In this document: in pieces, positions 11,347 to 21,663 of the stretch | Layout of the letters: each line of letters opens with the position of its first letter | Numbering within the stretch: the first letter of the stretch is position 1 | From: Humulus lupulus | Taxonomy: Eukaryota > Streptophyta > Magnoliopsida > Rosales > Cannabaceae | Direction of reading: 5' to 3' | Length of the DNA: 64,000 nucleotides | Assembly: GCF_963169125.1 (NCBI RefSeq) | Contig: NC_084796.1 | Coordinates: 88,830,888-88,894,887, forward strand | Notes under the pieces: generated by a model | Database searches by the model: none | What the model was told of the DNA's origin: nothing | Seen by the model: only the letters and a program-made list of their open reading frames with translations | Program-made: the position numbers and the translations under genes

Positions 11347-12304
11347 TGTTAACTGCCTTTTTTGCTATCAACCTAATCTGATAACTTGACTTGAATCAGA
11401 AGAAAATAACGCAGAGATTTGACGTGGTTCAGGCTATAAAAGAGCCATATTCCACGAGTCTTTTGTATTAGTGAGTATGAAGTTTGTTTGAGCTCGGTTA
11501 AATGGAGCCTCATGCTGCATATATATTACTATGAGTTTACAATTACTTAACTAGCCAAAGTCCTGAACCTTCTCCTAGTAATAACCCTAGCCCTGATTAT
11601 AGAGGCTTGGGTCATGAATGCCCTTAATCAACATTTAATATACATTCCCCCATCATTTAGGGAGAAAACTGCTAATTAATTATATAAGAATGCACTAACA
11701 AAGACCATGGGCTCAAGCTGATTGCACGTGGTCCATTTGTAGAAAGTTGCCCACCAACTATATTGGGAACAGATATTTGACCATGTCAGGCGGCGTTGTG
11801 GGAAATGTCGATTGTCGAGGGTACAAACTCGACACAACTAATCGAGGCTCACCAAAAGTTGTCAGATGATCTTCTGGTGGGCCACTATTGCGGCGACTGA
11901 CACTTGGCAGCTACTTTAGGTTCGAGGACAAGAATCCTAGACCTGGGGAATTGGTGAATGAAGAGAATGAGGACCATCTGAATAGTCCTCGAGGCGTGAC
12001 CTTACTTGGAGACATCCGCATCTTGGAGACGGGTCATAGGACGTGGCTTCGCCTGGAGACGATCATGCGTTGAGGACAGACCTAGGGGCGAGGCCTCACT
12101 TGGAAACATCCATGCATTGGAGACGGGTCATGGGTCACGGGACGTAGCCTCGCCTGGAGACATCCACGCCTCGAGGATAGGCCCTGGGGCGTGGCCTCTC
12201 TTGGAGACATTTGCAACTGGCCAGACCACAATACGAAACCTCACTAGTGCTCGAGGAGCTTAATTCCTCCTCTAATGAATGCTAAGTGTCCTCTAGTGAT
12301 AACA
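11347..12304 (-). mobile_element. possible copia-type LTR remnant
   Basis: Starts TGTTAACTG and ends GTGATAACA. Near its left end it carries a 'acgtggttcaggc ... ccacgag' block, which in this window also marks the left end of reverse-oriented copia LTRs (51262-52150 and the LTRs of copia E). The flanks (AAACA left, TGGAC right) do not form a TSD, so it may be truncated or joined to something else. Neither of the two small ORFs inside shows protein-family features. Confidence 0.4.
11985..12230. repeat. degenerate G+C-rich minisatellite
   Basis: Repeated variants of CTTGGAGACATCC, GGAGACGGGTCA and GGCGTGGCCTC-like blocks with irregular spacing of about 50-60 bp, in a region otherwise A+T-rich. 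It explains the apparent ORF at 12006-12263 as repeat-driven. Confidence 0.65.
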
Positions 12305-13151
12305 TGGACAACAAACATATATAATGAATAAAATAGTCAGCAACATATTAAAGTATGAAATCTTTAATCAATTGTTGCTAGTATGGTTTAGTAAGCATAT
12401 AGATGGATGCAAGTAATCTAGATACAAATTACTGATGTGGGTAGACATCTTAGTAATGACACTTTATATAATTTAGATTATATATGACAAGACCGATGTA
12501 AATTAATTTCGTTATAAAATTAACGTTTTCCATAAATATTTAATTCATATCTAAAAAGATAATCATTTGTAGATCCGTCTAAATCCTGAGTAGTCATGCA
12601 CTCCTGTTCATGTCTATTGGATATTTTGATTCATTCATTAATGTCTCTTAATATAATGAGGCTAGTGACTTTTGTTTTGGAGATTCAATAACTTGAATGG
12701 CCGAGAATATGGTTTTACAATAATTGAATCCCTGCTTCCCTAATGGATCGAATATTGGTTCCTTTATGGGTTAATTATGGGAATGAATAATTATTGAGCT
12801 CAAATATATAATATGATTATATATTAATTATTCACTTAAGGAACAAGAGGTAATTAGATGGGTAAAATGATAAAACTTGATCAACTCTAATTAATGAACC
12901 AATAAATGGAGGACAAGACTACATATATTTATTATATCAATGGACATCAAGAGATTACTATGTAAATATAATTCTATAATTACTAAGAGTGCAATTCCAT
13001 ATTTATAGTGGAGTAATAATAAAATTAATAAATAAGATTATTTAATTAAAGAGTTTAATTAATAGTCTGGTTTATTGTAGCTTAGCATTATAGGTCCACG
13101 GTCCACAGTCTCCGAGTCGCCTTTGTACTACACTGTCAAGGGTATAGATGT
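12305..13151 (+). mobile_element. left half of an old copia-type LTR, split by copia E
   Basis: A+T-rich non-coding sequence. Its reverse complement aligns recognisably with 44260-44770: 'ccactataaatatg', 'tgtccattgatata' and 'ggtcca ... gg' blocks in the same order. It is interrupted exactly at 13151 by copia E and resumes at 39162. No gene seen. Its outer left boundary is uncertain. Confidence 0.6.
13147..13151 (+). repeat. left target-site duplication of copia E (GATGT)
   Basis: GATGT immediately before the LTR start TGAAATT; repeated exactly at 39162-39166 after the other LTR ends in TTTACA, 26 kb away. This shows that everything between is one insertion with later insertions nested in it. 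Confidence 0.92.
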
Positions 13152-13459
13152 TGAAATTAAGTTTTTCTTAATTTAATTACCAAGTAATTATAAGCCTTTA
13201 CTAAATGCGGAATGATCTTATGCTGATGGGTCAAACATACAATCCGATTAATGAGACATGAATACTACTACTTCAAATTTAAACTCGAAATCAACAAGAA
13301 TAATAAAATTCGACACACGAGATTTTTACATGGTTTGGTTACCCTAGTCCATGGAGCCACACTCAGATAAGAAACTTAATAGTAATGAACACAAATACAA
13401 AAGCAATGACATATACAAAGTTAGACCCCCTCTAGATTATTGTAGCATTCTTTTGTATA
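13152..13459 (-). mobile_element. copia E left LTR (3' LTR in its own orientation), first segment
   Basis: Aligns with 38051-38355 of the other LTR from TGAAATT on. It is cut at 13459 by gypsy C; the LTR resumes at 25767. The uninterrupted sister LTR reads straight through the same point (TTCTTTTGTATCACTCC near 38350), showing the empty site. Confidence 0.92.
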
Positions 13460-15753
13460 TGTAATGCCCCGAATTCTCTGATGTGTTTAATGGCGGGATT
13501 AGTAGGTCGGGAGGGCCATACTTGTGTAATTATGCCATTAAATGATATTATGCATGTTTATGTGAATTATATTATGATATGATGTTATATGCAAGCATGT
13601 GGGTCCACATTTGAATAATTATACTATTTTGATAATTTGGCCCATTGAGGGTAAATATGTGTATTTGGGTGCATAATCTGATTTGTGAATGAGATTCCAT
13701 TATTATGGAGATATATTCGAGCTATTCGGCATGAGACAGTCATATATAATGGATTAGCGGTTTTGTCATAACAGGGTCAAGTTTGGGGTAGTAAGAATGT
13801 TTATTTGATGATAAATTGGGAATATTTGAGATCAGGGTGAAATTTCGGAGGTTTTGACTATAATATCCCCGGGGGGCATTTTTGGGACCCCGAGCATTAG
13901 GTTTTATTTGAGGTTACTTAAGCTTGAAGTAGCTGTCAGATAGAACGTATGATTAGAAAACCTCTCGTTCTCCCTTTCGAAAGTTCGTTTTACCATTTGA
14001 GCATTTTTTAAGATATCTCAAGTTCTAGGAGTCAGAATCAAGCGAGGATCGAGGCATAACGATCCTAGGAAATATTAGAAGCTTCTTAATCTAAGGATTT
14101 GACAGAAAACAACCCAATCAAAGGTAATCTAAGTTTAAAGTTTTGAGTTTTTAGAGTTTCTAAGCTTTGAATTGGACTTTGTGAATTGTTGAGTATTTGG
14201 TTGGTTTGAACCTTGGGTTTTGAGGCTTTTGGAGTTTTGGGAAGCTTTGGAACTTTGTTTTGATGATTGGGTATGGTTAGGTATGATTTTGGAAGCTTGG
14301 AGAAGTTGAAAACACGTTTGGGAATGGCCCAGGGCTGGGGGCCGCGGCCCTGTTCTTGGGCGCCGCGACCCTAACTCGATGAGGAAGAAGAGGGGGTTCT
14401 GTTTTGGCTTGGCACCGCGGTCCTTGGTGTTGGGCGCCGCGGGGCTTGCTTCAGAAAATTCTGGGGGCCGCGGCCCATGGTGCCAGGGCCGCAACCCTTG
14501 CCTTGTTTTGACCCCGTTTGCTAGTTTTGACCCCGGGAACTTAGCTATAGGCCTCGAGAGTGTTCCTACTACTTGGATTAGTTTGGATTGGTCTCCCGGA
14601 GGCTAGATATTGGTGTGGAAACCTATGTTGACCATTGTTGTTAATGATGTCCTGTGTTTGGTTATGATTAGGTGACCGCTAAAGGAATAAAGGTTGATCG
14701 TTCTGACGGGTCGTTCTTTTAATCTTTCTAGCTCGAATCTGAGGTAAGAAAACTGCACCCTGTGTATATATGACATGCGTGATTATTATTGAGGCATGTT
14801 GTTTGATGAATGTGGACATGGATTGCCTATTAAATGCAAGCGAATGTTGAATTCTTGTATATGTACTGACTAGTCAGGGACACTGACCTAAAGAGTCAGA
14901 AATGGCATAGCGTCATGAACGCCGAGCCAAATGAAGATTAGATCTGATCGATATCAGCATTGAATGGCTCTAAGGCATTAATGCTGGACCGACCCTAAGG
15001 TTGATTAACTTATAAGCGCTTGTCTGGTTTAAGACCAGTTATTTAGAGCCAGTGCATATGGCCCCGGTGACTGTTTGTCACATGGCTAGGGAAGGCTATT
15101 CCGGGGTTATGACTTTAAGTCATGAGGAGGGTTATGTTGGTGACCAGTCACCATACACCTATCTTGTTCAAACTTATGAAAGGTTCACTAATCAGTTAAG
15201 CCCGAGTGACCCTATCATCACATGGCTAGAGGGGGGCTGTACCCACTTTTGTGACTGTTGCGACTGTCACCTATTTTTTTGGACTGATGGTCCTGAAGGA
15301 TTATTACAGTCATTGTTGATATTATATCATGCTTTATTGTGTTTTCTTGCTGGGCCTTGGCTCATGGGTGCTATGTGGTGCAGGTAAAGGAAAAGAAAAG
15401 CTCACCCAGCCTTGAGTGGAGAGCTTAGGTGGTGATGTGTAAATATGCGGACGCTTGACCACCACGGCCAAGGCATTCTCAGAGGAACTAGGGGGTTTAC
15501 CCTATTTTTGCCGCTTAGGTCAGCGGGATTGTAAATTTAAAACAGTAATGACCATTTTGTACTGAGAACAACTTGTAAATGTTTTGATTAGCTCTGCAGT
15601 GCAGTTTGTAATGAAAAATATCCATTCCTTTTTATTAGTTTTTCCACCTTAACCTGTTAATCACACTTAGAGCACGTTTTTAACCAAAGGACTCGGGTAG
15701 CGGGTCAAATTTCCGGTTCACCGTAACTGTTCTGGGGTAACCAGTGCGTTACA
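13460..15753 (+). mobile_element. gypsy C left LTR (2294 bp), possibly a solo LTR
   Basis: TGTAATGCCCC to GTGCGTTACA, inserted in the copia E LTR. Flanks GTATA (left) and GTATC (right) match the empty site GTATC with one change, so this LTR is bordered on both sides by copia E sequence and looks like a solo LTR. It is nonetheless followed, after ~1.1 kb of copia sequence, by gypsy C internal genes without a primer site. It includes a CpG-rich patch (14341-14500) with several CCGCGG motifs. The small ORFs at 14135-14606 lie in this patch and are not genes. Confidence 0.88.
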
Positions 15754-16865
15754 GTATCACTCCACCAATCTCGTTTCTATCGTACTTAGTTGCTGTACTC
15801 GAACTCCCTTCGATGAAGTCTGGTTGCTTTCTTCCTCCTGAAGAAAGACTTGCTTGGTTACTCTCTCAAAGGCCTTTATTCTTTCTTCCCGAAGAAAGAC
15901 TTAGAACAACTCTCCTCCCGAAGACTGTATAAGCATCCACAATGGAAAATAAACCTTGAATCCTAAGGACTAATGTGTATAAATAAAATGTGCAACATGC
16001 ACAATAAAACGAGAATAAGTATTTCCACTCTTACAATATTCACTATTCACAATGATAAATAATGTAGACTTTGAAGAAGTGAGTTTCCCAAGCTGGAAGG
16101 ACTTCTATTTATAGCAGGAAGAGGTCCTTATTTCGCAGCTCACAAAATAAGGGAAAAATATCCCTATTAGGAAAGTCTGACAAATGGATTAATCAGTTAT
16201 CCAAACTGTTCAGATAGTTACCCAAAATGATCATCTAGTTAGGCAATCTGACAGCTCCGCATGAACCTGGATAGACAAGAAAGGGAAACAAGCCACCACC
16301 CTTTGATACAGAAATCTCTAGGGTATTATTCATATTCAATTAAAAGATAATCATCAAGAAATAAATAGAATTTATTTATGAATGGTGGAATAAAAAAGCA
16401 TAATAGAAATCACACTATTTAAGGAAAAAACCAAAGATATTTTATTTTCATAAAAAAAATCTTTAAATAAATAGAATTAAAACAAGATCAGATTTCCATA
16501 AAAAGGATTGAGTAATTATAAAAATGCCAAAAATAATTTTTCAAATTTATGGACTTTACAATCCCGACAAAAACCCAATTTTACAATACTCAATCAGCCT
16601 GCATTGAAACTTGTTAGTTTGGAAAAATAACTAAACAAAACTCTCCCTGAATAAAACGATTAGCCAATATCACATATGAAAGCAGGGAAATGATATATCA
16701 AAATAGCAAACTGAAAATTCAATTTCTCCCCTGAGAAAGATGTCCAAACTAATAGAAAAACTGAACATAATACCCCCCCCCCCCCTTTTTGACTATCAAA
16801 GGGCCAAAGTATAAACCAGTCTAAAAAAGAAACACAAATAATAAAAACATAAAACAAAGTCTTAA
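15754..16865 (-). repeat. duplicated segment of copia E (LTR remainder plus adjoining internal sequence)
   Basis: About 1.1 kb beginning GTATCACTCC that matches 25767-28201, apart from the solo LTR inserted there, nearly base for base by eye. It contains the rest of the copia E LTR (to TTTACA at 16560) and about 300 bp of the copia 3' internal region, including a poly-C run at about 16772. At 16865 similarity stops abruptly and gypsy C internal sequence follows. It is closer to the 25767 copy than to the 38 kb LTR, so it arose by local duplication. Confidence 0.88.
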
Positions 16866-17056
16866 GTATGATTGATTGTGAATTATTATGTGATACACGC
16901 TGAGTGCTAAATTATATAGACATGTATCTGCTTGTATATCTGTATGACTGATAATTGTCTGCTTGTTCTTGGACCGTAAGGCGGCAAGAGGTTTAGTTAT
17001 TACTACCTGACTGGCCGTATTGATCATTATTTCAGCAAGGTATCAGTGACAGAATT
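16866..17056 (+). other. remnant leader of gypsy C
   Basis: Short stretch before gag. No TGGTATCAGAGC primer site is present, so the true 5' end of gypsy C internal sequence has been lost at the junction with the duplicated copia segment. Confidence 0.6.
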
Positions 17057-18202
17057 ATGAATCCAAAGCAGACAGACACCTCAGCTGGCCAGAGTGATCA
17101 GAGCCAGAATAATAATAATAGCCAGGGTTAGGAAAATGACCAGTCACAGATTCCACAGCCAGCTCCTGTAAACTGGCAGCAGATAGTCAGGGATTTGCAG
17201 GCTACAATATTGAAACAAGGAGAAGAGCTTCGTCTCTTGAGGCAACAACAAGGGCCTACAGTGGCCAGTGGATCAGAGGCACCTCCTATGTCGGTGCCAG
17301 CAGCTGGGCAACTGCCTGAGGTTGGAAATAAATGGGAGCCTCTTTACGAATGGTTCAGGAAGCTACAACCTCCAGTATTTGAGGGCAGTGCAGATCCTGC
17401 CAAGGCTAAACAATGGATGATTATGATTACCACTATCCTTGATTTTATGAGGGTATCTGGTAATGAGAGGGTGGCCTGTGCCACTTATATGTTTTGGGAG
17501 GATGCCCAGATTTGGTGGAAAGTGATTACCTAGACCAAGAATGTGAATGCCCTGACTTGGGAAGAGTTTCAGACTCTATTCAATGAAAAATATTATAATG
17601 ATGCTATCAGGGCGGCGAAGGCCGAGGAGTTTATTTGGCTACTGCAGGGTAACTTATCAGTCACTGAGTACGCCTTGAAGTTTGATCATTTGGCAAAGTT
17701 TGCCATGGAGATGGTGCCCACTGATGGGACCAAGAGAGAGAGATTCTTGCAGGGGCTACAGCCCAGGTTAGCCCGAGATGTACGCATCACCACTGTGGCT
17801 AGGGTTACTACCTATGCACAGGTGGTTGAGAATGCACTCACAGCTGAGAGTACAGAGAACAGAATCTGGCGTGACTGTGCAGCCAGAAAGGAATTCTGGA
17901 GGCCATGTCCTCCATTTGTGGGTTCAGGTAGGGGTGTTGGCCCCAGTGATCAGAAGAGGAAGGTTCCTGACACCTTCCCAGTTCCAGGTCCTGACAGGAG
18001 GCCCCGTGGTATTTCTATGGGTCGTCCAGGAGGTGGTGAAGCCTGGAAGTCTTATCCAGAGTGCCCTAGATGCAAGAGGCATCACTTGGGAGAGTGTAGG
18101 GCAAAGACCTGCTTCGCATGTGGAGCAGTGGGTCATCTTAAAAAGGATTTCCCTAAGGCAAGAAAGGAAGAACCCAGAAAGGCGGACAACTCGGTCCTAG
18201 CT
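17057..18202 (+). pseudogene. gag: gag of chromovirus-type gypsy C
   Basis: Start MNPKQTDTSAG at 17057. In-frame stops occur at about 17129 and 17531 (both CAG to TAG by context), and TGA at 18203 separates gag from pol in the same frame. Retrotrans_gag landmarks are FEGSADPAKAKQWM, DAQIWWKVIT, FNEKYYNDAIRAAKAEEF, LLQGNLSVTEYALKFDHL and RERFLQGLQPRLARDV. The zinc knuckle reads CFACGAVGHLKKDF: the final Cys of the CCHC set is Phe. It packages element RNA in working family members; this copy is defective. Confidence 0.9.
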
Positions 18203-19554
18203 TGAGTGTTCGCATTGACTCAAGCAGAAGCTGAGGCTTCTCCCTCAGTTGTTACAGGTCAGCTTCTTAGTGCTGGAACCCCTTATAATGTGTTGATTGA
18301 TTCTGGTGCTACACATTCCTTTGTTGCTAGTAGTGTTATTGATAGACTGTGTAGGCTTTGTGATTTTTATGCTCTGGGGTTTGGTACCTTGTTACCCACT
18401 GGAGAGTTAGTGGTATCCAGGAGATGGGTTAGATCTTTGCTAGTAACAGTGGAAGGCAGAGAGTTGTCAGTGGATTTAATAGAGTTGGTTATGACTGATT
18501 TTGATATGATACTGGGTATGGATTGGTTGGCAAAGTATGGGGCAACCATTGATTGCAGGAGGAAGATGGTCACCTTTGAGCCTGAAGGTAACGATCCTTT
18601 TGTGTTTGTTGGTGCTGTGCATGGACCTCGCATTCCTATGATTTCTGCAATGAGGGCTAGGGATTTATTGCAGGGAGGTTGCATTGGATTCTTAGCCAGT
18701 GTGGTTGATACCACTCAGGTTGTGCCAGTGAGACCAAAGGATACCAGGTTAGTTTGTGAGTTTCTGGATGTGTTTCCAGAAGATTTGCCAGGATTGCCAC
18801 CGCATAGAGAAATTGAGTTCGTTATAGAACTGGCACCAGGGACGGAGCCAGTGTCTAGAGCGCCTTACAAAATGGCCCCAGCTGAGTTGAAGGAATTAAA
18901 AGTGCAGTTGCAAGAACTGTTGGACTTAGGTTTTATCAGACCTAGCTTCTCACCTTGGGGTGCGCCAGTTCTGTTTGTAAAGAAGAAGGATGGTTCTCTG
19001 AGAATGTGTATTGATTACAGAGAACTGAATAAGTTGACAATTAAGAATAAGTATCCTTTGCCAAGGATAGATGATCTGTTTGATCAGTTGCAAGGCAAGA
19101 AGGAATTCTCAAAGATCGACCTTCGTTCTGGTTATCATCAGTTGAGGGTCAAGGATGGAGATATACCGAAGATTGCTTTTCGTACCAGGTATGGGCATTA
19201 TGAGTTCCTAGTTATGTCATCTGGATTGACTAATGCCCCTGCTGCTTTTATGGATCTAATGAACAGAGTGTTCAAGGATTATTTAGACCAGTTTGTGATT
19301 GTCTTCATTGATGACATTATGGTATATTCTCAGTCAGAGTAAGAACATGAGTATCACTGAGGTTGGTTCTACAGAGACTGAGGGAACACAGACTGTTTTC
19401 TAAGTTCAAGAAGTGTGAGTTCTGGTTGTCTTAGGTATCTTTTCTTGGACACATTGTCAGTAAGGAGGGGATTAAAGTAGATCCAGCAAAGATCAAAGCG
19501 GTTAGAGATTGGCCAAGGCCAAAGAATGCTTCTGAGGTTAGAAGTTTCATTGGA
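18203..19554 (+). pseudogene. pol: pol of gypsy C: protease and reverse transcriptase
   Basis: The protease motif is intact ([12 protein letters not shown]), followed by [18 protein letters not shown]. Reverse transcriptase is well preserved: [74 protein letters not shown] and an intact catalytic [10 protein letters not shown] stop at 19340 and a single-base loss near 19357 break the frame before the thumb region. FWLS(stop)VSFLGHIVS has TAG for CAG, at the very codon that is also a stop in gypsy B. Up to 19340 this is one of the best-preserved coding stretches in the window. Confidence 0.93.
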
Positions 19555-20241
19555 TTGGCAGGGTATTATAGACGCTTTGTGGAAGGGTTGTCAAAGATAG
19601 CCATTGCATTGACTGAGCTGAGACGCAAGAGCCAGAAATTTGTGTGGTCAGATAAGTGTGAGAACAACTTCCAGGAACTGAAGCAGAGATTGATTACAGC
19701 TCCGATTCTGAGTCTTCCAACAGACCAGGAGAAGTTTGTGATTTATTGCAATGCTTCTCATCAGGGTTTGGGTTGTGTTCTGATGCAATCAGAGAAGGTA
19801 ATTACTTATGCTTCTCGTCAGTTGAAGGAGTATGAAAAGAGATATCCTACTCATGATTTAGAGTTGGCGGCTGTGGTTTTTGCTTTAAAGATATGGAGGC
19901 ACTATCTCTATGGAGAGAAGTGTGAGATTTATACAGACCACAAGAGCCTAAAATACTTCTTCACCCAGAAAGATCTTAATATGAGGCAAAGGCGTTGGCT
20001 GGAATTAGTAAAAGACTATGATTGTGAGATTTTGTATCATCCAGGAAAAGCCAACGTGGTAGCTGATGCTTTAAGCCAGAAGGGTCCGAGACAGATTTAT
20101 GGTATGAGGCTGATAGCCAGAGAGTTATCAAATGATATGACCAGAGCTGGTATAGAGTTGCTGGTGGGCCAGTTGGCTAACATTACACTACAGTCTACAC
20201 TGTTGGAGAGAATTAAGGAGGGTCAGCTGAGTGATCCGTAG
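19555..20241 (+). pseudogene. pol: RNase H domain of gypsy C pol
   Basis: Opens with the end of the RT connection ([16 protein letters not shown]), then RNase [17 protein letters not shown], where the first catalytic Asp of YYDASH is Asn, then [36 protein letters not shown], then [21 protein letters not shown] and [21 protein letters not shown]. It ends at a TAG (CAG by context) at 20239. Confidence 0.92.
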
Positions 20242-21603
20242 CTGATCAAGATCAGAGAGGGTGTTCTGGCTAGAGTGTCTAGAGATTATTCAGTGTCTAA
20301 GCTAGGCTTGTTGAGATACAAGGGGAGGATATGTGTTCCATTAGACACTGCATTGAGGTGAGAGATTCTGGATGAATCTCATACTACACCTTACTCTTTG
20401 CATCCAGGCACCACGAAGATGTATCAGGATGTGAGATCGTTATATTGGTGGCCAGGGATGAAGAGAGATGTAGTAGAGTATGTGGCTAAGTGCTTAACAT
20501 GTCAACAGGTCAAGGCTGAGCATCAGAGGCCGGCAGGTTTATTGCAGCCTCTGGATATCCCAGAGTGGTAGTGGGAAGACATCACGATGGATTTTGTGGT
20601 GGGCTTACCCAGGACTGTTGTTCAGCATGATTCTATTTGGGTGATAGTGGATCGCTACACCAAGTCAGCTCACTTTCTACCAGTGAGGACTACCTATACA
20701 GTTGATCAGTATGCAGATCTCTATGTGAGAGAGATCGTGCGGCTCCATGGTCCGCCTAGGTTGATCGTGTCAGATCGGGACCCTACTTTTACTTCCAAGT
20801 TTTAGGGAAGTTTGCAGAAGGCCATGGGGATGCAGCTAAAGTTCAGTACTGCTTATCATCCTCAGACAGATGGGCAATCTGAGAGGACGATCCAGATATT
20901 GGAAGACATGCTGAGAGCATGTGTGCTGGACTTTGGTGGATCTTGGAGTAAGTATTTGCCTTTGATAGAATTCTCCTACAACAACAATTATCACCCTACC
21001 ATTGGGGTTGCACCTTATGAGATGCTGTATGGTAGGAAATGTAGATCTCCCATTCATTGGGATGAGACAGGTGAAAGGAGATACTTAGGTCCTAAGGCAG
21101 TTCAGAGGACCAATGAGGCCATAGAGAAGATTAGAGCTAGAATGCTTACTTATCAGAGTAGACAGAAGAGCTATTTAGATCCCAAATTTAGGAACGTGGA
21201 GTTCCAGGTAGGAGACTATGTCTTCCTTAGAGTTTCTCCATGGAAAGGGGTGAGAAGGTTTGGGAAGAAAGGCAAGCTGAGCCCCAGATATGTAGGTCCA
21301 TTTGAGATCCTGGAGATGGTTGGTCAGGTGGCTTACAGGTTAGCTTTGCCTCCGGCGTTGTCGGCCGTGCATAATGTATTTCATGTTTCAGCTCTTCGGA
21401 GGTATGTGCCTGATGTTAATCATATTTTGAGCTATGAAGATCTGGAGCTTGAGGCAGATCTCTCCTATGAGGAACAACCTGTTTAGATACTCGACATAAA
21501 GGATAAGGTCCTCAGGAATAAGATGATACCTTTGGTTAAGGTATTGTGGAGGAACAGCAAGGTCGAGGAACCGACCTGGGAGCTGGAGTCAGATATGTAG
21601 AAT
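20242..21603 (+). pseudogene. pol: integrase and chromodomain-like tail of gypsy C
   Basis: HHCC region with [41 protein letters not shown]. Core: MDFVVGLPRTVVQHDSIWV, SDRDPTFTSKF, then TAG for Trp at 20803, then TDGQSERTIQILEDMLRACV with the catalytic Glu present. C-terminal part: GPFEILEMVGQVAYRLALPP, HNVFHVSALRRYVPD and a chromodomain-like end (EEQPV, PTWELESDM) with stops at 21484 and 21598. The D, D, E residues all survive; only stops disable it. The frame is constant from 19555 to the end. Confidence 0.92.
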
Positions 21604-21628
21604 TAGTATCCCGAGCTGTTCAAGTAAA

Positions 21629-21663
21629 TTTCGAGGACGAAATTTGTGTAAGGAGGGGATAGT
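21629..21663 (+). other. polypurine tract of gypsy C
   Basis: TTTCGAGGACGAAATTTG then TAAGGAGGGGATAGT, directly before the LTR start TGTAATG at 21664. Confidence 0.85.

Noticed and set aside
11888..12263. Two overlapping short ORFs
   Set aside because: Explained by the G+C-rich degenerate minisatellite; no family features.
14135..14494. 119-codon ORF on the minus strand within the gypsy C LTR
   Set aside because: Pro/Arg-rich reading of the CpG-rich CCGCGG patch; the sister LTR has a deletion there and no matching frame.
16772..16785. Poly-C run as a possible regulatory signal
   Set aside because: It is an expansion of the CCCCC in the complement of the copia E purine tract (28114-28121); slippage is enough.
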